A stretch of 64,000 nucleotides of DNA from Glaciihabitans sp. (GTDB taxonomy: Bacteria > Actinomycetota > Actinomycetes > Actinomycetales > Microbacteriaceae): the NCBI GenBank assembly GCA_025464095.1, contig JAODMF010000007.1, positions 26,149-90,148 of the forward strand, given 5' to 3'. The notes beneath the pieces are model-generated. The model saw only the letters and a list, made by a program, of their open reading frames with translations, did no database searches and had not been told where the DNA came from. Positions within the stretch are counted from its first letter, which is position 1, and every line of letters starts with the position of its first letter. Made by a program: the position numbers and the translations under genes. This document shows positions 1 through 9,874 of this stretch, piece by piece.

Positions 1-119
1 TCCAGTTAATCTCGGCATGCGGATCTGCACGAAACCATCTACCGCTCGATCTTTGTCAGCAGCCGGCACGAGCTGCGCTCGAAGCCCTCTCGGCACCTGC
101 GATCCTGCTCGAGCGTTAG
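1..119 (+). pseudogene. IS30-family transposase fragment (truncated by window edge, degenerate)
   Basis: Frame starting at 19 reads ADLHETIYRSIFVSSRHELRSKPSRHLRSCSS, resembling the IS30 transposase motif ISHETIYRal-v-rgeLr--L---LR. Confidence 0.6.
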
Positions 120-140
120 ACGGGCGCGGTGCGTGTCCCT

Positions 141-650
141 TTACGAAGACTTCCGCCGGCGGGGCGTAGCCGAGCGTGGCGGGATCGCTCGGAGGTGATC
201 GGCTGCCTGACCAAGAATGCGGGCGAGTTCGTCGACGTCATCGTCAGAGAGTGCCGCGAACAGCAAACTGTGCAAGGCATGGATGTGCCCGGGGAACACG
301 GTCGCGAGCACGGCGCGGCCAGCTGCCGTGAGTGTGACCACAGTGCTGCGCTCGTCGTCGAGCGACGGCGAACGGGTGACGAGCCCGCGTTGTTGTAGCA
401 GTTGCGCTTGGTAGGTCAGTCCGCTTCGGCTGTAGACCACGCCGTCGGCGAGATCTGTCATCCGTCGTTGGCCGTTCGGAACGTCGCCCAGGCGAGCGAG
501 GAGCTGGAACTGCACATAGCTGAGGTCGCCGGCATCGCGGAGCTGCTTCTCGACGGCGTGGCGCAGCAGGCTGCTGACTTCTGTGAAGGCGAAGTACGCT
601 CCGAGCTGCGTGGGAGTCAGGGAAACGCGCGCCTCATTCATGGCCTCCAT
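141..650 (-). CDS. MarR-family transcriptional regulator
   Basis: 169 aa ORF with wHTH pattern (LSYVQFQLLARLGD...MTDLADGVVYSRSGLTYQAQLLQQRGLVTRSPSLDDERSTVVTLTAAGRAVL), divergent from an oxidoreductase. Confidence 0.9.
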   Translation of the reverse strand: MEAMNEARVSLTPTQLGAYFAFTEVSSLLRHAVEKQLRDAGDLSYVQFQLLARLGDVPNGQRRMTDLADGVVYSRSGLTYQAQLLQQRGLVTRSPSLDDERSTVVTLTAAGRAVLATVFPGHIHALHSLLFAALSDDDVDELARILGQAADHLRAIPPRSATPRRRKSS

Positions 651-659
651 CCTACTAGT

Positions 660-714
660 TGCTTCGAGTTCGAAGCAGTGCTACGTTTGCCAATATTGCT
701 TCGAACTCGAAGCA
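660..714. promoter_or_regulatory. Paired palindromic operator, probable MarR binding sites
   Basis: TGCTTCGAGTTCGAAGCA (660-677) and TGCTTCGAACTCGAAGCA (697-714) are exact reverse complements, each near-palindromic, in the divergent intergenic region. Confidence 0.75.
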
Positions 715-733
715 CACGGCGGAGGAGGAAATC

Positions 734-1666
734 ATGAAGGCAATGCGGTTCCACGAAGTGGGCGGACCCGAAGTACTCCAGTTCGAGGAGATCGAGCCGT
801 CGGTGCCGGCGGCAGGGCAGGTACGGCTGCGTGTTGCGGCGTCCGCGTTCAATGCGGCCGACAACGGAATGCGTGCCGGGTTCTTACCGATCCCTGTGGT
901 GCTGCCGCATGTGCCCGGCTACGACGTCTCCGGAATCATCGACGCGGTCGGCGAAGGTGTCGAAGGCGTCGCCGTCGGTGATGCGGTGATCGGCTTCCTG
1001 CCCATGGAAAGCGACGGCGGCGCGGCGGAGTACGTGGTCGCGCCGGCAGATGCGGTTGTGGCGGCGCCGACACGCATCCCGTTGACCGACGCCGCAGCTC
1101 TGCCTTCAGTGGCGTTGACCGCCTGGCAGGCGCTCTTCGACGACGGCCGGCTCGAGGCGGGGCAGCGGCTGCTCATCGTCGGGGCAGGCGGTGTCGTGGG
1201 CAAATACGCAATCCAGCTCGCCAAGCGGGCCGGCGTGCACGTCATCGCGACGGCGAGCCCGCGCAGCATCGACGCGGTGCGAGCGGCGGGTGCGGACGAG
1301 ATCATCGACCACACCACATCCAACCCGCTTCGCGCCGTCGACGGACAGGTCGACGTGCTGCTCAATCTCGCTCCGATCGATCCGGAGCAGTTCACGGCAT
1401 TCGTTGCACTCGTCCGCGACGGTGGTGCGGTGGTCAGCACCACTGCGTTCATGGCGACTCCGGGCGATGAGACGCGTGGAGTGCGCGCCGCCACCGTGTT
1501 CGTCCTCCCCAACCGGGAACGACTCACCGAACTCGTGTCCCTCGTCGATGATGGTCAGCTCACCGTCGAAGTCACCCGCCGCATCCCCCTCACCGAGTTG
1601 CCTGCCCTCCACGCCGAGGCCAGTGCGGGCCGCGTGCCAGGAAAGGTCGTGGTCCTTCCCGCCTAA
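734..1666 (+). CDS. Zinc-type alcohol dehydrogenase / quinone oxidoreductase-like NADP-dependent oxidoreductase
   Basis: MKAMRFHEVGGPEVLQFEEIEPS..., Rossmann motif VGAGGVVGKYAIQLAKRAGVHVIATAS; GGAGGA RBS upstream of ATG 734. Confidence 0.9.
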   Translation: MKAMRFHEVGGPEVLQFEEIEPSVPAAGQVRLRVAASAFNAADNGMRAGFLPIPVVLPHVPGYDVSGIIDAVGEGVEGVAVGDAVIGFLPMESDGGAAEYVVAPADAVVAAPTRIPLTDAAALPSVALTAWQALFDDGRLEAGQRLLIVGAGGVVGKYAIQLAKRAGVHVIATASPRSIDAVRAAGADEIIDHTTSNPLRAVDGQVDVLLNLAPIDPEQFTAFVALVRDGGAVVSTTAFMATPGDETRGVRAATVFVLPNRERLTELVSLVDDGQLTVEVTRRIPLTELPALHAEASAGRVPGKVVVLPA

Positions 1667-1684
1667 TTCATGCAGGAAGAACCG

Positions 1685-1723
1685 GTGACCCCGCACGAGG
1701 TCGAACGCGCCAGCGGGGGTCAC
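1685..1723 (+). terminator. Hairpin downstream of the oxidoreductase gene
   Basis: GTGACCCC ... GGGGTCAC inverted repeat shortly after the stop codon; no clear U-tract. Confidence 0.35.
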
Positions 1724-1855
1724 TCTGCGACCCAGCCTTTGCTGCAACGCTGCCAGAGTTCGAGCCGCCGATCACCTACTTACCTATAGCGCTCACGGGT
1801 GCCCGTGAGGCGGTCCTTCCCCGCGCACTCGGTCGCGCGCCGGTCGCCCGTGCCG

Positions 1856-2020
1856 CGACTGCCGGTCGGTCGGCTGCTGTTCAACGTGTCGGGGGCGGCC
1901 GCTCAGTTCGAAGCTGACCTGATTCGCAGGCGCAGGCGCGAGGGCATGGCGGTGGCCAGAGCTAAGAACCGGCTCCCTGGGAAGCAACCCAAGCTGGCTG
2001 AGCCAGCACAGAAGTCGCCC
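1856..2020 (+). pseudogene. Serine recombinase/resolvase C-terminal remnant
   Basis: RLPVGRLLFNVSGAAAQFEADLIRRRRREGMAVARAKNRLPGKQPKL matches the resolvase signature (GRLLFNVLAMVAEFEADLI-RT-EGMAVARAKGRLRGKQPKLS). Confidence 0.75.
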
Positions 2021-2099
2021 CTGCGCAGCGGAGGCCGGAACACGTTCGAGAACGAGCTGAACCTGCTTGCCTCGGGATTTCCCACCTCTCCCCGGAGAA

Positions 2100-2342
2100 T
2101 CGCACTGGAGAATCCGCGAGGACCGCGTCGACGACGCCGGCAAAATCACCCTGCGAGTCAACTCACGGCTGCATCACATCGGCATCGGACGAGCCCACAA
2201 AACACGACCGATTCCGAGTGCTCATCCACAACCGCGACATCCGCATCATCAAACCGGCCACCGCCGAACTCACCCTCGACCCCACCCGCAACTACCAACC
2301 CCAGAAACCACAAAACGCCCTCCCGAAGGAGAGCGAATTGTG
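2100..2342 (+). pseudogene. IS481-family transposase C-terminal remnant, frameshifted
   Basis: WRIREDRVDDAGKITLRVNSRLHHIGIGRAHKT, then a shifted frame FRVLIHNRDIRIIKPATAELTLDPTRNYQPQ, typical of the IS481-like transposase C-terminus. Confidence 0.75.
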
Positions 2343-2384
2343 AACGATGTCCCGAGCCATCCATGAACGATGACCCGAGACATC
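2341..2384 (+). repeat. Imperfect 23-bp tandem repeat at end of IS481 remnant
   Basis: TGAACGATGTCCCGAGCCATCCA followed by TGAACGATGACCCGAGACATC. Confidence 0.7.
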
Positions 2385-2390
2385 CCGCGG

Positions 2391-2474
2391 TGCGCGAGGG
2401 GGGACTTGAACCCCCATGCCCTCACGGGCACACGGACCTGAACCGTGCGCGTCTGCCAATTTCGCCACTCGCGC
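2391..2474 (-). tRNA. tRNA-Leu (CAG)
   Basis: Reverse complement GCGCGAGTGGCGAAATTGGCAGACGCGCACGGTTCAGGTCCGTG...GGGGGTTCAAGTCCCCCCTCGCGCA folds as a type II tRNA; anticodon loop TTCAGGT. Confidence 0.95.
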
Positions 2475-2535
2475 TCACCGGTCGCATTACGAGAATGCAA
2501 CCTACGGAGATTATCACAGCGGGGGCGGCGGCCCA

Positions 2536-2631
2536 CTACCCCCGCACGCCGAGCAACGCGGCCCCGAGCACGGCCATCAGTATGAGCCCGACCGCCGCGA
2601 GCGCGGCGACGAACAGAACGTGGCGCAACAT
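2536..2631 (-). CDS. Putative 31-aa single-TM small protein
   Basis: MLRHVLFVAALAAVGLILMAVLGAALLGVRG, preceded by GGGGAG; below the ORF-track length cutoff. Confidence 0.35.
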   Translation of the reverse strand: MLRHVLFVAALAAVGLILMAVLGAALLGVRG

Positions 2632-2787
2632 CCATCTCCCCTCAAAGTCGCCCACAGGCTAAGCCGATACGTATGCGGCGGCGGCGTCTTATCCACAGGC
2701 GCTGGTGGTCGAGACGGGACACTCAGCAGAACACCACGCCGAGCCGACTAACATCGAAGGGAACCATCCGGCGAGACGAGGAGATCC

Positions 2788-3507
2788 TTGGGCCTTCTGG
2801 ACAGCTTCGAGCGAGGTCTTGAGCGGGCGGTAAATGGTGCCTTCGCCAAGACCTTTAAGAGCGGCCTTGCCCCTATCGAGATAACGAGCGCCCTGCGCCG
2901 TGAACTCGATACCAAGGCCGTCGTTGTGGCGCGCGACCGCATCCTCGTGCCCAACCGGTTCACGGTGAGCCTGAGCCCCCCGGACTACGAGAAGATGACG
3001 GACCTAGGCCCGAGCCTTCTCGATGAACTCACCCAGCTGGTCCAGCAGCACGCAACCGCGCAGCACTACTCATTCGCGGGCGGCATCTCCCTCAAACTGG
3101 CCCAGGATGACCGGCTCGGCCAGGGCATGATCGAGATCGCCTCCGTGAACGTGAAGGGCACGGTGGCCTGGACCCCGGTTCTCGACGTCAACGGCAAGCG
3201 ATACCCGCTCACCAGGAGCCGCACCATCATCGGCCGCGGATCGGATGCCGACATCACCGTCGACGACAGCGGTATCTCCCGCAAACACGTCGAAATCCTC
3301 TGGGATGGCAAGCGCGGCCAGGTCAATGATCTCGGCTCCACGAACGGTTCGAAACTCGATGGTGCTCCGGTCGGCAAAGCGCCACTCGCTCCGGATTCCG
3401 TCATAGAGATAGGCCGTACCCGTATTGTGTTCCGCGTGCTTGCCCAATCCGCAGACGTCGACCAGTTCGCTGATCTCCGCAACGACGACGGTGGTCGCAG
3501 GGCATGA
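2788..3507 (+). CDS. fhaA: FHA domain protein with DUF3662 N-terminus (FhaA-like)
   Basis: MGLLDSFERGLERAVNGAFAKTFKSGLAPIEI; FHA core RTIIGRGSDADITVDDSGISRKHVEI; TTG start; first gene of conserved operon. Confidence 0.9.
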   Translation: MGLLDSFERGLERAVNGAFAKTFKSGLAPIEITSALRRELDTKAVVVARDRILVPNRFTVSLSPPDYEKMTDLGPSLLDELTQLVQQHATAQHYSFAGGISLKLAQDDRLGQGMIEIASVNVKGTVAWTPVLDVNGKRYPLTRSRTIIGRGSDADITVDDSGISRKHVEILWDGKRGQVNDLGSTNGSKLDGAPVGKAPLAPDSVIEIGRTRIVFRVLAQSADVDQFADLRNDDGGRRA

Positions 3508-4058
3508 GTGAACTGACGCTGCTCATTCTGCGGCTGGTCTTCCTGGCCGTACTGTGGGCATTCGTCTTCGCCGTCGTCTACGCCCTTCGCTCCGACCTGT
3601 TCGGCCAGCGTGTTCGGCGCCAGCCCGAGGTCGCGGCGTCACCATTCCCCTCCGCGCCGGTCGCACCAGTCGCATCAGCTGCCCCGGTCGCAGCGGAGGC
3701 TCCTGAGACCGAGCTGATCCAGGCACCGAAAGCGCCAGTGCGAGCGCAGCCGCCGCCAGCCGACGGACCCGCGCGCCGGCTGGTAATCACCTCCGGTCCG
3801 AAGCAGGGTCTCGAGATCGACCTGCCGACCGAGCAGCTCACCATCGGGCGCTCGAGCGAGTCCGGTCTCGTCATCCGCGACGACTACACGTCAACGCACC
3901 ACGCGCGCCTCATGCTCTGGAACGATGGCTGGATGCTGCAGGACCTTGATTCCACCAACGGCACCTACCTCGCCGGGCAGCGCGTCACCGTTCCCACCCT
4001 CATCCCCCTGAACACCCCGATCAAGATCGGCACTACCAGCTTCGAATTGCGGCGGTAG
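3504..4058 (+). CDS. fhaB: FHA domain protein (FhaB/FipA-like)
   Basis: N-terminal TM plus FHA LTIGRSSESGLVIRDDYTSTHHARL; ATGA overlap with upstream gene. Confidence 0.9.
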   Translation: MSELTLLILRLVFLAVLWAFVFAVVYALRSDLFGQRVRRQPEVAASPFPSAPVAPVASAAPVAAEAPETELIQAPKAPVRAQPPPADGPARRLVITSGPKQGLEIDLPTEQLTIGRSSESGLVIRDDYTSTHHARLMLWNDGWMLQDLDSTNGTYLAGQRVTVPTLIPLNTPIKIGTTSFELRR

Positions 4059-4061
4059 CGA

Positions 4062-5306
4062 GTGGCAAACTCGGGCAAGAGCGCAGCCGTCTCCCATGTC
4101 GGCAAGATCCGCGCCAACAACCAGGACTCCGGATACGCCGGCCAGTACCTCTTTGTTGTTGCCGACGGCATGGGCGGCCACGCGGGCGGTGACGTCGCAT
4201 CCGCCATCGCGGTGAAGCGCATTTCTGAGATCGACCGGCTATACACCTCGCCCCACGACGCCGAATTCGCGCTGCAGTCAGCGCTGATCGCCGCGAACTC
4301 GATGCTCGCCGAGACCGTATTCGAGCACAACGAACTCACCGGCATGGGAACCACGGTCAGCGGCATCCTTCGCGTCGGCGACCACGTCGCCGTGGCACAC
4401 ATCGGTGACTCCCGCATCTACCGGCTGCGAAACAGCAAGCTCGAGCAGATCACCGCCGACCACACCTTCGTACAGCGCCTGGTCGACTCGGGCCGCATCA
4501 CGCCGGAGGAGGCCGCCGTGCATCCGCGGCGCTCGGTTCTGATGCGGGTTCTCGGCGACGTGGACGCGTCACCGGAGATCGACACTGCGGTGATCGAGAC
4601 CAAGCCGGGCGACCGCTGGCTCATCTGCTCCGACGGGCTCTCGAGCTACGTGTCCGACGAGAAGATCCAGACGGTTCTCACGACCGTTCCCCGGGCGCTG
4701 GATGCCGCAGACCGCCTCATCAAGGAGAGCCTCGACCAGGGCGCCCCCGACAACGTCACCGTGGTGCTGGTCGATGTGGATGACACCGACGACTCGTCCC
4801 ACCTGCCTCCGATCACCGTCGGCTCGGCCGCCACCCCGCTCTCCTTCGACAGTGACAGCGCCCGCCGCGCGCTGCGCCTGCCGACGCTGCTGTTGCATCC
4901 ACTCAAGGCCACGCAACCCGACCCGAGCCACTTCGAGCCGGAATCAGACGAATACCTCGACGAGCTGATCGAAGAAGATCACCGCCGCGCGATCCGCCGG
5001 CGCGTCACCTGGCTGGTGGGAATCGCCCTGATCGTGATCGCCGTCGTGATCGCGGTCATCCTCGGCTACCAGTGGACGCAGACGCACTACTACGTCGGTG
5101 AGAGCAACGGTAAGGTCGCCATTTTTCGCGGGGTGCAGCAAAACCTCGGGCCCATCCACCTGTCGAGCGTCTACCAGACCACCGCGATCGACGTTTCGAA
5201 GCTCGACGCGTTCACACAGAAGACAGTGCAAGCCAGCCTGAGCGCGGTCGACCTCGCCCAGGCAGAAGACATCGTCGATCGGCTGGCGGATGCCGCAAAA
5301 CAGTAG
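4062..5306 (+). CDS. pstP: PP2C-family Ser/Thr protein phosphatase
   Basis: NNQDSGYAG...VADGMGGHAGG...GDSRIYRLR...SDGLSSYVSDEKI motifs, C-terminal TM. Confidence 0.93.
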   Translation: MANSGKSAAVSHVGKIRANNQDSGYAGQYLFVVADGMGGHAGGDVASAIAVKRISEIDRLYTSPHDAEFALQSALIAANSMLAETVFEHNELTGMGTTVSGILRVGDHVAVAHIGDSRIYRLRNSKLEQITADHTFVQRLVDSGRITPEEAAVHPRRSVLMRVLGDVDASPEIDTAVIETKPGDRWLICSDGLSSYVSDEKIQTVLTTVPRALDAADRLIKESLDQGAPDNVTVVLVDVDDTDDSSHLPPITVGSAATPLSFDSDSARRALRLPTLLLHPLKATQPDPSHFEPESDEYLDELIEEDHRRAIRRRVTWLVGIALIVIAVVIAVILGYQWTQTHYYVGESNGKVAIFRGVQQNLGPIHLSSVYQTTAIDVSKLDAFTQKTVQASLSAVDLAQAEDIVDRLADAAKQ

Positions 5307-6711
5307 TGCGCTCACGGCCGGCGCGCCGATCGAAGCGGGACCGCGGCCCACCTTCACCACTAGCATCCGTATCCGGCTGCGCGTTCCGGCCCGCCTGCGC
5401 AACGTCGAGTTCGGCCTGCTCCTTATCGCGTGCATCATCGCGACAGGCTCGATTGCGCTGGTTCAGCTCGGCGCGACCGGAACGATCGACCCGAGCGTGC
5501 TCACCTACAGCGCGGTTCTCGACCTGCTGGTACTGGTCATGCACTTCACCCTGCGCGTGGTCGCGGCGCAGGCCGACCCGCTCATCCTGCCGATCATCAC
5601 GGTGTTGAATGGCCTCGGCATCGCCGAGATCTGCCGGATCGACCTCGCGAAGCACGTGTCGGGCTGGGACAGCGCCGGCGTCCGCCAGATCGTCTGGACC
5701 GGCATGGCGATCATCATCGCCATCGCAACAATCATTTGGATTCGAAACCACCGCGTCCTGCAGCGCTACAGCTACATCTCCATGTTTGTCGGCATCGTGC
5801 TGCTGTTGCTGCCGATGCTGCCGCTCATCGGCCGCACGATCAACGGCGCACGCCTCTGGGTCGGCATCGGGTCCTTCACGTTCCAGCCTGGGGAGCTCGG
5901 CAAAATCGCCCTCGCGGTGTTCTTCGCCGGCTATCTCGTGAGCGCGCGGGATTCGCTCTCCATGGTCGGCCGCAGGGTGCTCGGGATGACGTTCCCGCGA
6001 GCGCGCGACCTCGGCCCCATTCTCGTGGTGTTCGCCGCATCCATGATCGTCCTGATCTTCCAGCGCGACCTCGGAACCTCGCTGCTGTATTTCGGCCTGT
6101 TCCTCGTGATGCTCTACGTCGCGACCGGCCGCGCCAGCTGGATCATCCTCGGCGTGACGATGTTCATCGGCGGCGCGCTCGTCGCGAACCAGCTGCTCAC
6201 CTACGTGCACGGCCGCGTCGAATCCTGGCTGGATGCCTTCAACCCCAAGATCTATGACACCTCGGGCGGGAGCTACCAGCTGGTGCAGGGCCTGTTCGGG
6301 CTCGCGCACGGCGGACTCATCGGCACCGGACTCGGCCTCGGCCGGCCCGACCTGGTTCCGCTGGCGGAGAGCGACTACATCATCCCGTCGCTCGGTGAAG
6401 AACTCGGGCTCGTCGGCATCTTCGCGATCCTTGCGCTGTACCTTCTGTTCATCTCGCGCGGATTCCGCATCGGCTTCGCCGGCCAGGATGACTTCGGCCG
6501 GCTGCTGGGCGTCGGGCTCTCGTTCGTCATCGCGCTCCAAGTCTTTATCGTCATCGGCGGCGTTACGCGCGTCATCCCGCTGACCGGTCTCACCACCCCG
6601 TTTCTCGCGGCCGGAGGTTCGTCTCTTGTCGCTAACTGGATCATCGCCGCGCTGCTGCTGCGGCTGTCGGATACGGTGCGCAACCAGCCCAGGGCGGTGA
6701 TTGAAGGATGA
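5290..6711 (+). CDS. rodA: FtsW/RodA/SpoVE-family SEDS glycosyltransferase
   Basis: Polytopic; FQPGELGKIALAVFFAGYL and GVTRVIPLTGLTTPFLAAGGSSLVANW motifs. Confidence 0.93.
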   Translation: MPQNSSALTAGAPIEAGPRPTFTTSIRIRLRVPARLRNVEFGLLLIACIIATGSIALVQLGATGTIDPSVLTYSAVLDLLVLVMHFTLRVVAAQADPLILPIITVLNGLGIAEICRIDLAKHVSGWDSAGVRQIVWTGMAIIIAIATIIWIRNHRVLQRYSYISMFVGIVLLLLPMLPLIGRTINGARLWVGIGSFTFQPGELGKIALAVFFAGYLVSARDSLSMVGRRVLGMTFPRARDLGPILVVFAASMIVLIFQRDLGTSLLYFGLFLVMLYVATGRASWIILGVTMFIGGALVANQLLTYVHGRVESWLDAFNPKIYDTSGGSYQLVQGLFGLAHGGLIGTGLGLGRPDLVPLAESDYIIPSLGEELGLVGIFAILALYLLFISRGFRIGFAGQDDFGRLLGVGLSFVIALQVFIVIGGVTRVIPLTGLTTPFLAAGGSSLVANWIIAALLLRLSDTVRNQPRAVIEG

Positions 6712-8162
6712 ACAAGGAACTCAAGCGCGTCAGCACCGTGGTGCTCGTCATGTTTCTCGCCCTGTTCGTGTCGAGCACGGTGATCCAGGTCGCGCAGGGC
6801 GACCAGCTGAGGGCGGACCCGCGAAACGTGCGGACCCTGTACGACAGCTACTCAACCGAGCGCGGCCCGATCGTCGTCGGCGGGTCGACGATCGCTGAGT
6901 CGAAGCCGGTGAAAGACCAGTACAAGTTCCAGCGGGTCTACTCGCACGGCAAGCTTTACGCCCCGGTGACCGGGTACTTCACTCTCAACCAGCAGAACCC
7001 CGGAATCGAGGGTGCGCTCGGCCAGTACCTGAGCGGAACAGCGAACGACCAGTTTCTCAACAACCTGACCAGCATCGTCACCGGCCAGAAACCGAAGGGC
7101 GCGTCGGTCGAGCTGACCATCGATCCCAAGGTGCAGCTCGCCGCGTACAACGCGCTCGGCAGCCAGCGGGGCGCGGTCGTTGCGATCAACCCGAAGACCG
7201 GCGCGATTCTCGCGATGGTGTCGAAGCCGTCGTACGACCCGAACGCGCTGGCGGTGCACAATGGCACCGACTTCTTCAAGTCGTACAACGCGCTGAACGC
7301 GTCCAAGTCCCAGCCGCTGGTGAACCGCGCGATCGCGGGCGATCTCTACCACCCGGGCTCTGTTTTCAAACTGATCGTGGCATCCGCCGCAATTGACAGC
7401 GGCAAGTTCACCGCGAACAGCACGTTCCCGAACCCGGCAACGCTCAAGCTCCCGCAGAGCAACTCGTACATCGCGAACTCGACGGAAGGCACCTGCGGTC
7501 CATCGGCGAAGGCCTCGATCGCCACCGCGCTGCGGCTGAGTTGCAACATCCCCTTCGCCCAGCTCGGCCGGGCCGTCGGCGAGAGCACGATCGCCGACTA
7601 CGCGACCCGCTTCGGCTTCGGCCAGAAGCTGAGCATCCCGCTGCCCGTGACCCCGAGCATCTACCCGCGAGGAATGGATGAGCCGACACTCATGCTCTCG
7701 TCGTTCGGTCAGGCCAGCGACCAGGTGACGCCACTGCAGATGGCGATGGTCTCCAGCGCCATCGCGAACGGCGGCACGCTCATGAAGCCGAACCTGGTGC
7801 AGAAGGTGCTGGCACCGGATCTGAGTCCGCTGCAGCAGCTGACCCCGGAGGTCTTCAGCAATCCGATCAGCTCGGGAACGGCATCCACAATGACCAGGTT
7901 GATGATCGATGACGTGGCAAACGGCGCAGCCAGTAATGCCACAATAGGTGGAGTCGACGTGGCGGGTAAAACCGGTACAGCAGAGAACGGACCGGGTGCT
8001 CCATACACCCTGTGGTTCACCGGATTTGCCCCCGCTAACGACCCTCAGGTTGCCGTGGCGGTCGTCGTGGAGAACGGAGGCGGCTTCGGCCAGTCCTCGT
8101 TCGGAAACGCCGTCGCCGCTCCAATCGCGAAGAAAGTACTAGAGGCGGTGCTGAACAAATGA
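6708..8162 (+). CDS. pbpA: Penicillin-binding protein 2 (class B transpeptidase)
   Basis: [11 protein letters not shown] (SxxK), KTGTAENG (KTG), N-terminal TM. Confidence 0.92.
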   Translation: MNKELKRVSTVVLVMFLALFVSSTVIQVAQGDQLRADPRNVRTLYDSYSTERGPIVVGGSTIAESKPVKDQYKFQRVYSHGKLYAPVTGYFTLNQQNPGIEGALGQYLSGTANDQFLNNLTSIVTGQKPKGASVELTIDPKVQLAAYNALGSQRGAVVAINPKTGAILAMVSKPSYDPNALAVHNGTDFFKSYNALNASKSQPLVNRAIAGDLYHPGSVFKLIVASAAIDSGKFTANSTFPNPATLKLPQSNSYIANSTEGTCGPSAKASIATALRLSCNIPFAQLGRAVGESTIADYATRFGFGQKLSIPLPVTPSIYPRGMDEPTLMLSSFGQASDQVTPLQMAMVSSAIANGGTLMKPNLVQKVLAPDLSPLQQLTPEVFSNPISSGTASTMTRLMIDDVANGAASNATIGGVDVAGKTGTAENGPGAPYTLWFTGFAPANDPQVAVAVVVENGGGFGQSSFGNAVAAPIAKKVLEAVLNK

Positions 8163-9811
8163 GACCCACCAGCGGGCTCACCTTCGGGGGTCGATACCAG
8201 CTGTCGAGTCGCGTCGCCATCGGCGGCATGGGCGAGGTGTGGCAGGCAACCGACCTTGTGATCGGGCGCACCGTCGCGATCAAGATTTTGAAGGATGAGT
8301 ACCTCGGCGACCCCGGGTTCCTCGAGCGCTTCCGCGCCGAAGCCCGTCACGCGGCGCTCGTCAACCACGAGGGCATCGCCAACGTCTTCGACTACGGCGA
8401 GGAAGAGGGCAGCGCCTACCTCGTCATGGAGCTGGTGCCCGGTGAGGCGCTCTCGACCATCCTCGAGCGCGAACGCGTGCTGTCGACGGATCGAGTGCTC
8501 GACATCGTGGCGCAGACCGCCGCCGCCCTGCACGCAGCACACTCCGCGGGGCTCGTACACCGCGACATCAAGCCGGGCAACCTGCTCATCACCCCGGATG
8601 GCCGGGTCAAGATCACCGACTTCGGCATTGCGCGCATCGCCGACCAGGTTCCGCTCACGGCCACCGGCCAGGTCATGGGAACCGTGCAGTACCTCTCGCC
8701 GGAACAGGCGAGCGGGCATCCGGCGTCGCCGACGACCGACATCTACTCGCTCGGAATCGTCGCCTACGAGTGCCTGGCCGGTCGCCGGCCGTTCACCGGT
8801 GAGTCGCAGGTCGCCATCGCGATGGCGCAGATCAACGAGGCCCCGCCCGAGCTGCCGGTCACCGTCTCCGAGCCGGTGCGCAACCTCGTCTACTCCTGCA
8901 TCGCGAAGAGCCCGGCCGATCGACCCGCGTCCGCAGCGCACCTTGCGCGGGCCGCACAGGCACTCCGCCGCGGCGACGTCGCCGCAGCAGGGGCCGCGGT
9001 TCCCGGAATCATCGGAACCGGCGCCCTCGCAACCACCGTGGGGCCGAACTACGGCAACCCGACCACCGCGACTCGCCTGCTTCCCTCCACGACGGTGCTC
9101 GAGACCCAGACCGGGCCGACCGAGACAAAGAAGCGCAACCCGTGGACCTGGCCGCTCATCGCGCTGATAGCGCTGCTCGCCGTCGTGCTGATCGCCACGA
9201 TCATCACACTCGTGGCCACGCCCGGTAAGCCCGTGCCCAGCGACACCCCGACTACTGCACCGTCGGTGACCGTCACGCCGACCACGCCTACACCGACGCC
9301 CACGCCCACGCTGATCACGCTGAAGACGAGCGACTTCCAGGGCCTCACGCAGAACCAGGCGGAGAAGAAGCTCGAGGGAATGCAGCTCGGCTTCAACCCA
9401 CAGGACGGCACTCCCGCCTCGTCGATCGGCGACCAGGGCCTGTCGTACGACATCAACCCCAAGGGCGTCGTCAAGCCAGGCCAGGTAATCACCGTCTACT
9501 TCCACACCGACGTCAGCCCGCCCAACGACCCGACCCCTGCCGTCTCGAGCGCCCCGACCGGACCAGCCGGTTCCGACGTCACGCTCACCTGGGACACCTA
9601 CGCGGGCTGCCCCAGCGGTTCGCACCTCACGGGCTACAACTTCGCGGTGACAAACGGAACGCTGTCGTCACCGAACCCGGTGTCAGCATCCGCGAACTCC
9701 CTGACGCTCACCCTCGGCACCACCGGGGAGACGCGAGTCACCTACACCGCACTGTGCAGCGGCGGAATCGAGACAGGGAGCTCCGATCCCACTCTGGTTA
9801 CGGTTTCCTGA
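8159..9811 (+). CDS. pknA: PknA-like Ser/Thr protein kinase with extracellular PASTA-like plus Ig/FN3-like region
   Basis: Kinase motifs [22 protein letters not shown] ~residues 325-350; TP-rich linker; PASTA-like [25 protein letters not shown]. Confidence 0.88.
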   Translation: MRPTSGLTFGGRYQLSSRVAIGGMGEVWQATDLVIGRTVAIKILKDEYLGDPGFLERFRAEARHAALVNHEGIANVFDYGEEEGSAYLVMELVPGEALSTILERERVLSTDRVLDIVAQTAAALHAAHSAGLVHRDIKPGNLLITPDGRVKITDFGIARIADQVPLTATGQVMGTVQYLSPEQASGHPASPTTDIYSLGIVAYECLAGRRPFTGESQVAIAMAQINEAPPELPVTVSEPVRNLVYSCIAKSPADRPASAAHLARAAQALRRGDVAAAGAAVPGIIGTGALATTVGPNYGNPTTATRLLPSTTVLETQTGPTETKKRNPWTWPLIALIALLAVVLIATIITLVATPGKPVPSDTPTTAPSVTVTPTTPTPTPTPTLITLKTSDFQGLTQNQAEKKLEGMQLGFNPQDGTPASSIGDQGLSYDINPKGVVKPGQVITVYFHTDVSPPNDPTPAVSSAPTGPAGSDVTLTWDTYAGCPSGSHLTGYNFAVTNGTLSSPNPVSASANSLTLTLGTTGETRVTYTALCSGGIETGSSDPTLVTVS

Positions 9812-9874
9812 GTGCCCAGTGGCCACCCGGTACACTGTCAAAGGATTTGTGAGTAACCAACGGGAGACGGATTC

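Noticed and set aside
8045-9625. 526-aa minus-strand ORF opposite the PknA-like kinase
   Set aside because: Shadow ORF opposite a clear kinase gene; no recognisable motifs.
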